Source: Pseudomonadota bacterium (GTDB lineage Bacteria > Myxococcota_A > Polyangia > Haliangiales > Haliangiaceae). From it: a stretch of DNA of 57,545 nucleotides. Made by a program: the position numbers and the translations under genes. Below, one piece after another: positions 16,801 to 27,058 of the stretch. Every line of letters starts with the position of its first letter. Within the stretch, counting starts at the first letter, position 1. The stretch covers positions 1-57,545 of the forward strand of contig JAEYYV010000330.1 of assembly GCA_023428295.1 (NCBI GenBank), in the 5' to 3' direction. Below the pieces are notes generated by a model. It saw nothing but the letters and a program-made list of their open reading frames with translations, was not told where the DNA came from and made no database searches.

Positions 16801-18599
16801 CCGAAGAAGAACGCTCGCTCGATCTTGTACTCGCTTGGCTTGGCCACGATGTCGTGCTCCGCGCGAACGCCCGTGTGATCGAGCGCGAACACCTTGGACG
16901 TCGACCACACCGTGAGCACGGGGAACGCGCCGCCGGTCTTGATCGGGCCCTCGCCGAGCTTGGCGACGGCCTCTTCGTAGAGCGGCCAGCCGTACTCGTC
17001 GATGATGCCCGAGCGCAGATGCAGCGCGAGCGTCTCGGCGAGGTCCGTGCTCGCGAGCCGCTCTTGCAGCCCGGCGTACGGGAGGAACGTCTCGGGCGTC
17101 GTCTTCTGATCGAGCGTCTGCAGCGTCTCGGCCACGGTGCCGAGCGCCTTGCCCGAGAGGTTGTCGAGCTGCTCCTCGATCCACATGCGGCGCGCAGCAA
17201 CGAAGCCCTGCTTCCCGCGCATGCGCGGCTCGTGCTCCGCTTCGCCCATCATGTTGGCGACCGCCGCAGCGAGGCGCTTGCCGTAGACGGCATGTCCGGC
17301 GACGAGCACCGGGTCGACCGTCATCGACTCGGGATAGAAGTTGTCCGTCCCCACGTCGTCGGAGAGCGGCACCCCGAGCTGGAGCGCGAGCTCTGCGAGA
17401 TCGAGGTTCAGATCCGAGCCCCATCGTGGACGCGGCGTCTCGATCTTGATCGGCTGCGCGAGCGCGACGAGCCGCGGCGCGACCTCGCGCAAGATCGCCT
17501 CCGTTCGCGCCGTCTTGCCCGCGTAGAGGAACAGCCTGGACATCCACGCGCCCAAGCCTTCGTCCGGCAGATCGGACAGCGCGCCGATCTCGTCGAGCAG
17601 CGACATCCACGCGTTGCTCTGGAACTCCTTCTTGGCCTGATCGCTGCCGCCCTTTGGCGACGGCCACAGGTTGCGAAGACGTGCGCGCGTCTCGGGATTC
17701 TCCTTGCCGATGCGCACGAGTACATCGCGATAGGTGGTCCAGAACTCCGATGGCGCTTTGTTGATGCCCGGCGCGTCGATCAGCTCGCGCACGAGTGCAT
17801 CTGCTTCCTTGTCGACATCGAGCCCCGCGCCCTTCGCGAGCGCTTGCAGGTCCTTCCCCATGCCCGAGTACGGCGGCATGCCACCGAGCGCGCGCTTGAT
17901 GATGATCGCGCGGAACCGCCGATACGCTTCCTTGCCACCCGCTGTCTTCGCGAGATCTTTCGCGTACTGCGAGAGCGTCTTCGCGCTGAGCGCACCGAGC
18001 AGCGCGAACTCCACGAAGACAGCGTCGGTGTCCTCGGGCTTCGTCTTCAGCTTGTACGCGCGCTCCGCTTGCCGGGCTCGCTCGAAGCACTGCGCGGCCA
18101 TCGTCGACGATGCTTGATCGGCGACGACGCGACCGACCTCTTCCCAGAACGACGGCAAGAACTGCGGCGTTCCACGCGAGAGGGTCTTCGCGATCTTCTC
18201 GAACGCCTCTTTGGCGTGGCCGGGCTTTGCTTGCACCATGCGCTTTGCCTTGCGCATGTCGTTGGTGACCTCGAGCGCGGCCTTTGCCTTCTTGGGCTCG
18301 TTCACGAGCGCCCACGCGGGGAAGCCGAGCGTGCGGAAGCGGACCTGTCCGAGCGGCTTACTCACCGACGGCTCGCCAAAGCCAAACGCTGCCATCTCCG
18401 CGTCGGTGCCGGCGGCGACCGCGTCCGGCTCGAGCCGGATGATCACCTTGCCGTCGAGCGCGGGATGCGGATACGCGCGCGCGGTGACCGGCGATCCGCG
18501 CTGATCGTCGGCGAGCTTCGCGCCGAGCGCGACGATGCCACCGGCGCCGAGCGTGGCGATCGGATCGTGAGGAACGAGATGTCCACGGGGGTTAGTCAT
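13890..18599 (-). CDS. Very large soluble protein paired with DUF4132 (labelled DNA-binding in actinobacteria)
   Basis: The 1569-aa protein has a strong Shine-Dalgarno (AAGGAGG, six bases before ATG 18599), no signal peptide and no TM helices. An N-terminal repeat-like helical region (FLPSFWEEVGR, FERARQAERAY, then SAKTLSQYAKDLAK at about 150-235) is followed by mixed alpha/beta stretches and a C-terminal segment (VVEGKRERAGRTIFIKGG; PTEEWKLPFY). These signatures resemble, from memory, an actinobacterial family of about 1500 aa often labelled DNA-binding protein and sitting beside DUF4132 genes. No nuclease or ATPase motif is seen. Its start overlaps the DUF4132 stop by eight bases, so the pair is coupled. 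Confidence 0.85.
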   Translation of the reverse strand: MTNPRGHLVPHDPIATLGAGGIVALGAKLADDQRGSPVTARAYPHPALDGKVIIRLEPDAVAAGTDAEMAAFGFGEPSVSKPLGQVRFRTLGFPAWALVNEPKKAKAALEVTNDMRKAKRMVQAKPGHAKEAFEKIAKTLSRGTPQFLPSFWEEVGRVVADQASSTMAAQCFERARQAERAYKLKTKPEDTDAVFVEFALLGALSAKTLSQYAKDLAKTAGGKEAYRRFRAIIIKRALGGMPPYSGMGKDLQALAKGAGLDVDKEADALVRELIDAPGINKAPSEFWTTYRDVLVRIGKENPETRARLRNLWPSPKGGSDQAKKEFQSNAWMSLLDEIGALSDLPDEGLGAWMSRLFLYAGKTARTEAILREVAPRLVALAQPIKIETPRPRWGSDLNLDLAELALQLGVPLSDDVGTDNFYPESMTVDPVLVAGHAVYGKRLAAAVANMMGEAEHEPRMRGKQGFVAARRMWIEEQLDNLSGKALGTVAETLQTLDQKTTPETFLPYAGLQERLASTDLAETLALHLRSGIIDEYGWPLYEEAVAKLGEGPIKTGGAFPVLTVWSTSKVFALDHTGVRAEHDIVAKPSEYKIERAFFFGDSLLVELDPVTTYQNMFYWADKPKELHEQKAYWRLWGGRTPYAWTLPDGSVTMGAKAFHVGASEVTSTQDYFCDGTSMWQTEYRKLRSYDPIKGAKGTDDGGPAWFAQWKREGYTLDISDCALHPAPAGLESSPLGVANGLVGVRVRSIEGERPDDDPRPFQEAERVDGRTYTGNSSPRYLVAFPGDDALRVVTSKQASNKRFIENDGPGAQLCDPSGDHELGEINQHAWTCRGWGTVPVPPVAFWHYLVPRDVASSRALRGVTAASARVILDAAIKEMSSRPQSPALAAAIDAAIKTALPGVTHPAIIAGVAGHAERAAELVLQARELAAARHKDNADASGTALVGEAGNVRKMALALGTGKQIKIPDFDTNVKQWLVYPRASVMSAHSPVADAAERRKAREIAQALAGTVLADDLSAVRFLAIEMPDDWDDDDEEYETLKIVKHEGSMFAMSQDNGWAIEYTTDGTFRAPPNQWKIRSATTLVRGIGTAWVTALLALPDEPMAWEPAMAERVAKRADLSLAEATLLFHGAPKRDAWGKDYLGKLTRELLGLKRDDASAANETFKPMKDEELYSFLDAAVPDDPAQLLSPATDGGWADRVGDAWKRKYGKKTKVPQDLIAAAKKELTLGNQLGQLLPLFAGELDQPWMAIDDRPFPELGGYRRLDTALTPSRAQEVALLASWLYVARPIGCPIRAGVPAVIEKLRALIADPKTIWKLDDYYGDPDSAKDKARADAIMSLVNGKKVDLPMDREDPVLDARDDGALIVATYKRRLIAGFRPGSLPSALKNAEKLAAAMYDDEGGGDPLEEIKIAQLIMSDAFAALGTHIGETEVPEGGFEANPLASAPKLVAKVAKAHGISSEAAALYLQTLALAEPTQKNVTTWNGWSAKQYTAAAAELVKKKLVVEGKRERAGRTIFIKGGYTKGDHQNLPTEEWKLPFYAGLDRNIPHEPTHQLFERAYKRSETDPP

Positions 18600-19617
18600 T
18601 GTCGCCCTCCTTCTTGCGCTTCGCGTAGATCAGCGCGGCCATTCGCATGCCTTCGGAGAACGCGATCGCCGGAACATCGGTGACCGCGATCGGTCGCTGC
18701 TTGTCATCGACCCACGACAGGTCGCCGGTGGTGGTCTCGTACATCGGATCGCCACCGTCGCCGAGCGAGTAGCGCGCTTCGACATAGCGTCCGTTCTCGA
18801 GCACGCGACACACCGACGCGCCGCCCGACACGCGATAGCCGAGGCGCTTCGCGAGGCCGATCGCTTGCGACAGCATCGAGAACTCGCCGCCGGCGTACGT
18901 CTCGAGCGAGTGCGGATCCTCCGGCGGCGTTTTCGGCGGAGTGAATGTCTCGCGGAACAGCTGCGAGAGGCCCTGCGTCACGCCGACCTGCACGGCGAGC
19001 TCGCGAAGATCATCTACCTCGTCGAGCACCACGGGATGCGGGATCATCACGATGTCGGTATCGAGCCACGTCGTCTCGCCATCGCGATCGACGACGCCGA
19101 TGCCCTTCTGCTTGTCCACGCCGCGGAAGAATCCGCCGGCTTCGCGATCGACCTTGCCATCCTTGGACACCCCAACGACCCACGCATCGCGAAGCACGCG
19201 CGACCAGTTGTCGTCGGGGAGCACGCTCTCGAGCACGCCGCGAGGAACGGGCAGCGACCGCAGCATCCACGTCTCCACCGTGTGCAGACACGTGCGCGCG
19301 TGTTCCTCGAGGAAGTCGAGCGCGGCGTCGAGCGTCTCGCCGACGGGCGACTCCTTCGCCGGCTTGGGAACGGAGGCGAGCTGGTTGCCATCCTTCTTCG
19401 CGACGAGCTTCAGGTCGCCCTCGTCGCTCGCGCGAATGCCGAGCGAGATGCCTTTGCCGGCATCCATCCACCCGGGCTCGGCCGCCGTCGACTTGGTCCG
19501 TGCGGCCGACTTCGGTGCCGGCGGCGCTTTCTTCGCGGGTGCTTTCTTCGGAACGGCTTTACTAGCTGCCTTCGCCGTCTTCTTCGGCGCGGCTTTCGTG
19601 CCCTTGGTCTTTGCCAT
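18592..19617 (-). CDS. DUF4132 (MolR/YehI-like) protein with histone-H1-like N-terminal tail
   Basis: The 341-aa protein starts at ATG 19617 after a GGGGAG ribosome site. Residues 1-50 are almost purely Lys/Ala/Pro (repeats such as AKKAPPAPKS), as in bacterial histone-H1-like tails that bind nucleic acid. The rest carries DUF4132 signatures: HPVVLDEVDDLRELAVQ, then LSQLFRETFTPP, and a C-terminal region ending near the acidic tail. DUF4132 proteins (E. coli YehI/MolR) are often coded with MoxR ATPases and VWA proteins, which are absent here. The function is unknown; nucleic-acid association is inferred from the tail. Confidence 0.85.
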   Translation of the reverse strand: MAKTKGTKAAPKKTAKAASKAVPKKAPAKKAPPAPKSAARTKSTAAEPGWMDAGKGISLGIRASDEGDLKLVAKKDGNQLASVPKPAKESPVGETLDAALDFLEEHARTCLHTVETWMLRSLPVPRGVLESVLPDDNWSRVLRDAWVVGVSKDGKVDREAGGFFRGVDKQKGIGVVDRDGETTWLDTDIVMIPHPVVLDEVDDLRELAVQVGVTQGLSQLFRETFTPPKTPPEDPHSLETYAGGEFSMLSQAIGLAKRLGYRVSGGASVCRVLENGRYVEARYSLGDGGDPMYETTTGDLSWVDDKQRPIAVTDVPAIAFSEGMRMAALIYAKRKKEGDND

Positions 19618-19680
19618 GGTCTCCCCAGCCGAGAGCCTACTCGGTTCGGGGGAGCGATCGTCCGGAGTGAGGCCCTCTGA

Positions 19681-19686
19681 TATGCT
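19681..19686 (+). promoter_or_regulatory. Possible -10 element (TATGCT), leaderless start
   Basis: TATGCT ends six bases before GTG 19693, which has no Shine-Dalgarno. It lies in the 75-bp gap between divergent genes. No convincing -35 is visible. Confidence 0.4.
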
Positions 19687-19692
19687 GCGCCC

Positions 19693-20961
19693 GTGTTGCG
19701 CCCGCTCGTCGTCGTCCTCGGCATGGCGGGTTCCGCCGTGGCCGCTCCGACGCTGACCAGCCAGAGCGATCCGTATCCCGGCATCCACATCGAGCGCTGG
19801 ACCGACGCCGCGATCCCCGCCCGGCTCGTCCTCGTCCAGATCGATCTGACGTCGGCGGAGATCGGCGTGTACGCGACGAGCGAGGCTGACAAAGGCATCA
19901 CGACGAGCGCGTTCGCGGGTCGCATCGGCGCGCGCGTCGCGATCAACGGCGACGCCTTCGCGCTCGACTACACACCGCGCGGCCTCGCGCTCGGCGACTC
20001 CACCGCGTGGACCAACACCGCAGACTCGAATGTCCTGCCGCTCCTTCACTTGCGTCGCGTCGGCGAGCGCACCGTGGCGACGATCGTTCCGCCCGAGATC
20101 GTGGTCACGACCGACGCTCTTCCAGGCGGAACGCAAGGCGCGCTCGGCGGCCGGCCGTTGCTCGTGCGCGCCGGCACTGTCGCCGCGCAGTTCGATTGCG
20201 CGGATCCGGTCACGCTGTCGTGCCAGCGCGCGCCTCGCTCGGCCGTCGCGCTCGCCGCCGACGGCAACACGATGTGGCTCGCTACCGTCGATGGATGGCA
20301 GAGTGGATCGATCGGCATGACCGCGCAGGAGCTCGCGCAGTTCCTCTACGCACGCGGTGCGCACATGGCGATGGCACTCGATGGCGGCAGCTCCGCGACG
20401 ATGTTCGTCGATGGCCTCGCGAGCTCGCCGTCCGATGGCGTCGAGCGGCGCGTCGCGAATCACCTCGGCGTGCGGTACGGCGCGCTGCCCAAGGGCGAGC
20501 TCGTCGGGCTCGTCTGCGCGAACAGCATCACGAACTGCATGCGCCTCTCCGGTGCGATCGTCACGCTCGACGATGGCCGCATGCAGACCACCGGCACGGA
20601 CGGCTTCTACGACTTCACGCAAGTCACGCCGCGCCTCGCGTGCCTGACCGTGAAGAAGGCTGGCTACAAGACCAAGCAGCAGTGCGCGATGGTCGAGTCG
20701 AACATGCAGAACTTCAACTCGGTCGTCCTCGAGCCGGGCATGGACCCGCCGGTCGACGCGGGTGTGCCCGATGCGCCTACCACCGAGGACGATGCAGCGG
20801 TCCCCGATGGGGATGCAGGCATCGGCGCCGATGGCGAACAACCGGCGATGGGCGATGGCGGGGGCTGCTGTGATGCGGGGCGCGATCGACCGCCGTTCGC
20901 GGTTTTACTTGGCGTGTCGCTGGGATGGATGCTGAGACGCCGTCGCGGTACAAACGCGTAG
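19693..20961 (+). CDS. Phosphodiester glycosidase (NAGPA family) with MYXO-CTERM-like tail
   Basis: The 422-aa exported protein has a signal peptide (residues 1-17, ending SAVAA). The NAGPA catalytic domain spans about 25-270 and shows INGDAF, PRSAVAL-ADG, LATVDGW and the diagnostic ALDGGSSATMF. Family members cleave sugar-phosphodiester bonds. A carboxypeptidase-regulatory-like beta domain follows (about 275-345), then an Asp/Pro/Ala-rich linker, and a tail with GGCCDAG, a hydrophobic helix and RRRR. That tail matches the MYXO-CTERM sorting pattern handled by myxosortase, so surface or outer-membrane display is likely. It leads a five-gene coupled operon; the next gene starts one base after the stop. 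Confidence 0.88.
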   Translation: MLRPLVVVLGMAGSAVAAPTLTSQSDPYPGIHIERWTDAAIPARLVLVQIDLTSAEIGVYATSEADKGITTSAFAGRIGARVAINGDAFALDYTPRGLALGDSTAWTNTADSNVLPLLHLRRVGERTVATIVPPEIVVTTDALPGGTQGALGGRPLLVRAGTVAAQFDCADPVTLSCQRAPRSAVALAADGNTMWLATVDGWQSGSIGMTAQELAQFLYARGAHMAMALDGGSSATMFVDGLASSPSDGVERRVANHLGVRYGALPKGELVGLVCANSITNCMRLSGAIVTLDDGRMQTTGTDGFYDFTQVTPRLACLTVKKAGYKTKQQCAMVESNMQNFNSVVLEPGMDPPVDAGVPDAPTTEDDAAVPDGDAGIGADGEQPAMGDGGGCCDAGRDRPPFAVLLGVSLGWMLRRRRGTNA

Positions 20962-20962
20962 G

Positions 20963-22332
<1,370 letters not shown>

Positions 22333-22333
<1 letters not shown>

Positions 22334-23505
22334 TGGTGAGAGTCGCGCTCGTCATTGTGTGCGGCCTCGTCGCGTGCAAAGACAAGCCGACGCCTGCGCA
22401 GGGACCCGTCCCCCGTGACGCGGCGCCCGGCGACGCCTCGAAGTGGAACGTGGAGCATCACGCGATTCCCGTCGATGCGGCGCCTCCCCCCGAGGGAGAT
22501 TGGGCGACCTGCAAAGCGACGCTCGAGAAGGTTGCTAGCGCGCCGCCGACCAAGCGCGTGCAGATGATCATCGATGCGTGCAAGCCGTGCGGCGATTGGA
22601 AGCCGATCCTCGAGTGGCAGACGCTGCAAGAGCACGGCGGACCGAATCGCAAGGTGATCGATAGCGCCATGGCGGGCTGCAACGCGTGGTGCACGCCGAA
22701 CGCGAAGATCCGCTTCATGGGCACGCTCGACGACGCGCGCGCGAGCAAGACGCGCACGCCGTGGCGCGAGCTCGCGAACCAATGCAAAGAGGAGGTCAGC
22801 GCGCGTCCCGACGGGCGGTTCATGACGGCGCCGTACTTCGCGCTCGATCGCATCGCGCGGTGGGCCGGCGATCAGCCCGACGGAGCCAAGGTGCTCGAGC
22901 CGATCGTGATCCCGCTCCCCGCCGTCACGCAAACCGGCGTCGGCGTGAAGCTGCCCGATAGCGCGGTGACCAAGCCGGACATCGTCCCCGTGCAGGTCAC
23001 GGTGACCGCCGCGGGAATGACGGTCGGTCCGACGCCCGTCGCCAAGCTCGCGCCCGACGGAGTTCTCCCGCAAGGCGAGCCGTATCCCGGCAAGAAGGTC
23101 ACCGCGAAGCAGCTTCGCGACGAGATCAAGAAGCTCGGCGGCGGCGACAAGATCGCGCTGTTCGCGCATCCGCAGCTTCCAGCGCTGTCGATCGTCGAGG
23201 CGATCGGTGCTGCGGGCACATCGGTGCTCGCGGTCACCTCGTCGATGGGGCCGGTCGGTTGGGCGCAGCACGGCGTGTCGCCGGTTCAGATGTCGCGCGA
23301 CAAGCCTGCGCCGGGTGCGCTGAAGCTTTCGCTCGATGACACGGGCGAGTCCGCGATGGCCGAGGTAAAGAAGCTCGGCGCCGGCGTCGGCAAGCGCGGC
23401 ATCTACATCACCCTCGAGAAGAGCGCGACGGTCGGCAGCCTCGCGACGCTCCTCGGTGCGCTCGCCTACTTCGAGGTCACCTCCGTGATCGTGAATCCGA
23501 AATGA
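22333..23505 (+). CDS. Lipoprotein, unknown function
   Basis: About 390 aa from ATG 22333, which overlaps the previous stop by one base (TTG 22330 is an alternative start). The signal peptide ends in lipobox LVAC, so the mature protein is lipid-anchored. The first half holds paired Cys (CKPCGDWKP; AGCNAWC) that may form disulfides. The C-terminal 130 residues alternate short strands and helices (KVTAKQLRDEIKKLGGGDKI; ITLEKSATVGSLATLLG), somewhat like the periplasmic domain of ExbD, but there is no N-terminal TM of that family. The stop overlaps the glpD start (ATGA). Confidence 0.82.
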
Positions 23506-25139
23506 CTTCACCTATGTTCGACATTCTCGTCATCGGCGGTGGCATCACAGGTGCGGGCATCGCTCGCGACGCCGCGTTGCGTGGGCTCAAGGTCGCGCTG
23601 TTCGAGAAAGGCGACTACGCGTCGGGCACGTCGTCGAAGTCGAGCAAGCTCGTACACGGCGGCCTGCGCTATCTCGAGCAAGGCGAGATCGGGCTGGTGT
23701 TCGAGTCGGTCAGCGAGCGTCGCGTGCAGACGCAAGTCGCGCCGCACCTCGTGCGTCCGTTGCCGTTCTTGATCCCGATCTACAAGGGCGCGAAGCCTGG
23801 CCTCGAGCTGATGAACGTCGGCCTGTGGATCTACGACTCGCTGGCGCTGTTCCGCGCGCCGCGCATGCACAAGACGTTTCGAGGGAGCAAGGCCGCGCTC
23901 CAGCTCGAGCCGCAGCTCCAGCCCGAGGGTCTGCGCGGCGCGCTCGAGTACTACGACTGCGCCACCGACGACGCGCGGCTCGTCCTCGAGAACGCCATCG
24001 ATGCGCGCACGCTCGGTGCGGACTGCCGCACGTACACCGAGGTGCTTCGCTTCGAGCGCGGCGCAAATGGCCGCATCACCGGCGTGCATGTTCGCGATCG
24101 GTTGACCGACGAGACAACGCTCGTCACGGGCCGCGTCGTGATCCTCGCGGCTGGCGCGTGGACCGACGAGATGATCCGCCGCTTCGAGATTCCCATGGAG
24201 CGCCCGCTGCTCCGTCGCACCAAGGGCGTGCACATCGTGCTGCCGCGCGGACGCTTGCCGCTCGCGCGCGCGATCACGCTGATCTCGCCCGTCGACGGTC
24301 GCGTGGTGTTCGCGCTCCCGTGGCGCGCGCGCCCCGTGCTCGGCCCCACGGGCACCGACTTCGTGGGCAGCGCCGCCGAGGTCGCGGCGGACATGGACGA
24401 CGTGCGGTACCTGTGCGACTCCGGCAACGGGTACTTCCCCGGCGCGAACCTCACGCCGGACGATGTCATCTCCACGTGGGCCGGCCTGCGTCCGCTGATC
24501 GCCGCACCGCCCAACGTCGACGAGAGCGAGATCTCCCGCGAGCACGAAGTGTTCTCGCGCAACGACGGACTCGTCATCATCGCGGGCGGCAAGCTCACCA
24601 CGTATCGCCGCATGGCGCGCGAAGCCGTCGACAAGACGATGGACCTGCTGCGCGAGCTCGACGAGCCGATCGACGTGCCGCGCGCCTCCACCAAGTCGCG
24701 CCCACTGCCCGGCGCCTCGGGCCTCGCCAACGCATCGCTCGAAGGCGTCGCCGAGATCGGCCGCAGGCTGATGAACGACAGCGGCCTCGACGTGGACACG
24801 GCCACGCATCTCTGCGGCGTCTACGGCACGCGTGCACCGCTCATCGCCGCGCGGATGACCGAGTCGCCCGCGCTGCGCGAGCGCATCGATCGCGAGCTGC
24901 CGTACGTGTGGGCCGAGGTCGAGTTTGCGGCCACGCACGATCTCGCGCGCACCGTCGAGGACGTGCTCGGCCGCCGCGTCCCGCTGTTGCTCGTCAGCCG
25001 CGACCAAGGCCTCGCCGCCGCGGAGCGCACTGCGGACATCCTCGGCACGATCTATCAGTGGACACCTGCCCAACGCGCCGCGATGCTCGAGGAGTACCGC
25101 GCCGAGGTCGAGCTCAGCCGCAGGTGGCAGCGCCCATGA
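23502..25139 (+). CDS. glpD: Aerobic glycerol-3-phosphate dehydrogenase
   Basis: This FAD enzyme oxidises sn-glycerol 3-phosphate to dihydroxyacetone phosphate and passes electrons to quinone at the inner membrane. The 545-aa length is normal. The FAD-binding Rossmann motif GGGITGAGIARDAALRG is at residues 11-27, followed by the family signature SSKSSKLVHGGLRYLEQ and, later, GGKLTTYRRMAREAVD. The C-terminal helical domain is present (LCGVYGTRAPL). The ATG at 23502 overlaps the previous stop. Neighbours are a phosphodiester glycosidase four genes back and an AraC regulator after it. No glpK or glpF is in the window. Confidence 0.95.
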   Translation: MTSPMFDILVIGGGITGAGIARDAALRGLKVALFEKGDYASGTSSKSSKLVHGGLRYLEQGEIGLVFESVSERRVQTQVAPHLVRPLPFLIPIYKGAKPGLELMNVGLWIYDSLALFRAPRMHKTFRGSKAALQLEPQLQPEGLRGALEYYDCATDDARLVLENAIDARTLGADCRTYTEVLRFERGANGRITGVHVRDRLTDETTLVTGRVVILAAGAWTDEMIRRFEIPMERPLLRRTKGVHIVLPRGRLPLARAITLISPVDGRVVFALPWRARPVLGPTGTDFVGSAAEVAADMDDVRYLCDSGNGYFPGANLTPDDVISTWAGLRPLIAAPPNVDESEISREHEVFSRNDGLVIIAGGKLTTYRRMAREAVDKTMDLLRELDEPIDVPRASTKSRPLPGASGLANASLEGVAEIGRRLMNDSGLDVDTATHLCGVYGTRAPLIAARMTESPALRERIDRELPYVWAEVEFAATHDLARTVEDVLGRRVPLLLVSRDQGLAAAERTADILGTIYQWTPAQRAAMLEEYRAEVELSRRWQRP

Positions 25140-26134
25140 CGGGGTCAGGCACCGGCACGATCGTCCGCAACCTCCCGGTCGGCATCGCCGAAGCCGCCGT
25201 CGCACTCGGCGCCGACCGCGACGCGCTGCTCCCGCTCCTCGGCGATCCCGACGACGAGCGCATCCCGATCGAGAACCTCTACAAGATCTGGGAGATCGCC
25301 GCGCGCACCGGCCGCGCGACGTCTCTGCCGATCAAGGTCGGCGCCGCCGCTCGCTTCGACAAGTACGGCGCGTTCGGCATCGCGGGCTACGTGTCGCGCA
25401 CCAACGAGATCGCGCTGCGCCGCATGTGCCGCTATCACGATCTGCTCACCGACTCCGGCGTCTGGTCGATGCGCACCGACGGCGACGACCTCGTCATGAC
25501 CTGGACGCGCGAGGGCGAACGCACCGTCGGCATGCGCATGTCGATCGAGCAGGTGCTCGCCGCGTTCGTCACGGTCGCGCGCCAGATCTCGACGCCCACC
25601 ACGATCCGCGAGGTCCGCCTGCGCCACTCGCTCGCGAACATCGCGCCCGCCGAGCTCGCCGACCACCACGCGCACTTCGGCGCCCCGATCCGCGACAGCG
25701 CCGCCGAAGACGCGATCGTCTTGCCTGTCTCGTTCCTCGCGCAGAAGCCCGACGCCGCCGATCCGTTCGTCGAGCGCTTCATCATCGAACAGCTCGAGAA
25801 GGCCGTTGGCTCTACCGACAAAGAGTCGTTCGCCACCCACGTCGGCCGCATGATCGTGGAGGCGCTGCCCGACGGTGTCCCCTCGATCGTCGACATCGCC
25901 GCGCACCTCGACACGAGCGAGCGCACGCTTCGCCGCCGCCTCGCCGACGAGAAGACATCGTTCGACGAGATCCTCGCGAACCTCCAGCGCGAGCGCGCTG
26001 AAGCGCTGCTCGCCGGCCCGTACCCGATCCGCGAGATCGCACTCGCCGTCGGTTTCGCGGACGCATCCGCCTTCTCTCGCGCCTTCAAGCGCTGGACGGG
26101 CAAGACGCCGACCGAAGCGCGCAACAAGACCTGA
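25136..26134 (+). CDS. AraC-family transcriptional regulator
   Basis: The 332-aa protein starts at the ATG overlapping the glpD stop (ATGA). The N-terminal 200 residues match the arabinose-binding-like domain of the OruR/ArgR-type AraC subgroup (PVGIAEAAVALGADRDALL; FGIAGYVSRT). The C-terminal domain holds two helix-turn-helix motifs (IAAHLDTSERTLRRRLADE; IREIALAVGFADASAFSRAFKRW). Translational coupling to glpD makes that operon a likely target, as activator or repressor, in response to an unknown small molecule. The stop lies seven bases before the first repeat of the transposase element. Confidence 0.93.
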   Translation: MTGSGTGTIVRNLPVGIAEAAVALGADRDALLPLLGDPDDERIPIENLYKIWEIAARTGRATSLPIKVGAAARFDKYGAFGIAGYVSRTNEIALRRMCRYHDLLTDSGVWSMRTDGDDLVMTWTREGERTVGMRMSIEQVLAAFVTVARQISTPTTIREVRLRHSLANIAPAELADHHAHFGAPIRDSAAEDAIVLPVSFLAQKPDAADPFVERFIIEQLEKAVGSTDKESFATHVGRMIVEALPDGVPSIVDIAAHLDTSERTLRRRLADEKTSFDEILANLQRERAEALLAGPYPIREIALAVGFADASAFSRAFKRWTGKTPTEARNKT

Positions 26135-26140
26135 ACCCGA

Positions 26141-26256
26141 AACTGGTCAAATCCACCACTTTTCGACGCAGGTGGGGTCCGACCCCAAAACGTCTCGAAA
26201 TTGGTCAAATCCACCACTTTCAGTCCAGCAAGTTGGAATTGTCCGGTGGGCGGACA
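26141..26256. repeat. 116-bp direct repeat, left copy, flanking the RAYT gene
   Basis: It contains two same-orientation 19-bp units (TGGTCAAATCCACCACTTT at 26144-26162 and 26202-26220, period 58) and a palindrome TGGGGTC-C-GACCCCA at 26173-26187. It is nearly identical to 27059-27174, with a few substitutions and compensating single-base indels. GGGGTCNGACCCC palindromes are typical of REP-like sequences near RAYT genes. Confidence 0.9.
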
Positions 26257-26279
26257 CGCGGCCGGTTGCGACGCGGCGA

Positions 26280-26963
26280 CTACGGTGCCGCGAGCTCGAG
26301 CACCACGGCTGCCGGCGGATCACAATCGTCGTCCGCCTCCTCGAGCTCGCGGATGTCCTCGAGCTCGGCGTCCTCGTCGATCGGGTCCGCCGGTCGAACG
26401 GTGACCGCCTCTAGATCGTCTCGGTTTACATCCACCGAGTCGATCCATGCCGCGAGCTCCTTCGGATCGCGGTAACCAGCGAGGCGAGCACCGAGCTCGA
26501 CATCCAACCACGGTGGCGCCGCGGCGGAACCTACGTACGCGCGGTGGCTCGTCCAGTCACTATCACTCGGACCGCGAACGACACCGGCGCGCACAGGGTT
26601 GCGATGAATATAGGAGATCAACCGGGCGACGCCGTCCTCGCGGACCTCGTGGAGGTTCGGTCCGCGCGCGAACACGGCGCCGATCCGTCGCCGCTCCTCG
26701 TTGATGCACTCGGCGAACGGCGTGTGCACCTCGCGTAGCCAATCGGCCAAGGGCATCTCGCCGGAGCGCAGTGCGAGATGGATGTGGCTACTCATGAGGG
26801 CGTACCCGAAGCAGCGCCAATCCGTGAAGCCGAGGCCGCGCTGGAGAAGCCGCAGGTACATGCGTCGGTGCCACTCGCTGTTCATGAACCACTCGCGCGC
26901 GACGAAGCGCGAGATGAGGTGATAGACGGTATTCGGCTGCGTGATGCGGAGAGGGCGCGGCAT
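26280..26963 (-). CDS. REP-associated tyrosine transposase (RAYT, Y1/IS200-like)
   Basis: The 227-aa protein starts at ATG 26963 with an AGGAAG ribosome site; the frame stays open upstream into the right repeat but that part is not conserved-looking. The HUH motif is HIH (residues 60-62, in MSSHIHLAL), where relatives have NHVHL. The likely catalytic Tyr is Y118 in SYIHRNPVRAG. Length and the N-terminal MPRPLRI are typical of single-copy RAYTs, which nick and mobilise REP sequences rather than carrying IS ends. About 60 C-terminal residues are acidic (EDAELEDIRELEEADDD). It sits between convergent genes, a usual REP location. Confidence 0.9.
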   Translation of the reverse strand: MPRPLRITQPNTVYHLISRFVAREWFMNSEWHRRMYLRLLQRGLGFTDWRCFGYALMSSHIHLALRSGEMPLADWLREVHTPFAECINEERRRIGAVFARGPNLHEVREDGVARLISYIHRNPVRAGVVRGPSDSDWTSHRAYVGSAAAPPWLDVELGARLAGYRDPKELAAWIDSVDVNRDDLEAVTVRPADPIDEDAELEDIRELEEADDDCDPPAAVVLELAAP

Positions 26964-27058
26964 ATCATCTTCCTGATTGCGCCTGCTCTCCCCTTCAGGC
27001 GCGCTCACGTATGAGTGTTTGCAGCTCCGGTTGTAGACGTTCGGTACGACATTCAGTG

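Noticed and set aside
15582..18683. 1033-codon open frame on plus, opposite the 1569-aa gene
   Set aside because: Arg/Leu/Val/Ala-skewed composition without domain motifs; it is the antisense shadow of a gene with clean codon use and a strong ribosome site.
23825..25135. Long open frame running through glpD into the AraC gene
   Set aside because: Only the part from ATG 25136 has AraC features; the rest is out-of-frame glpD.
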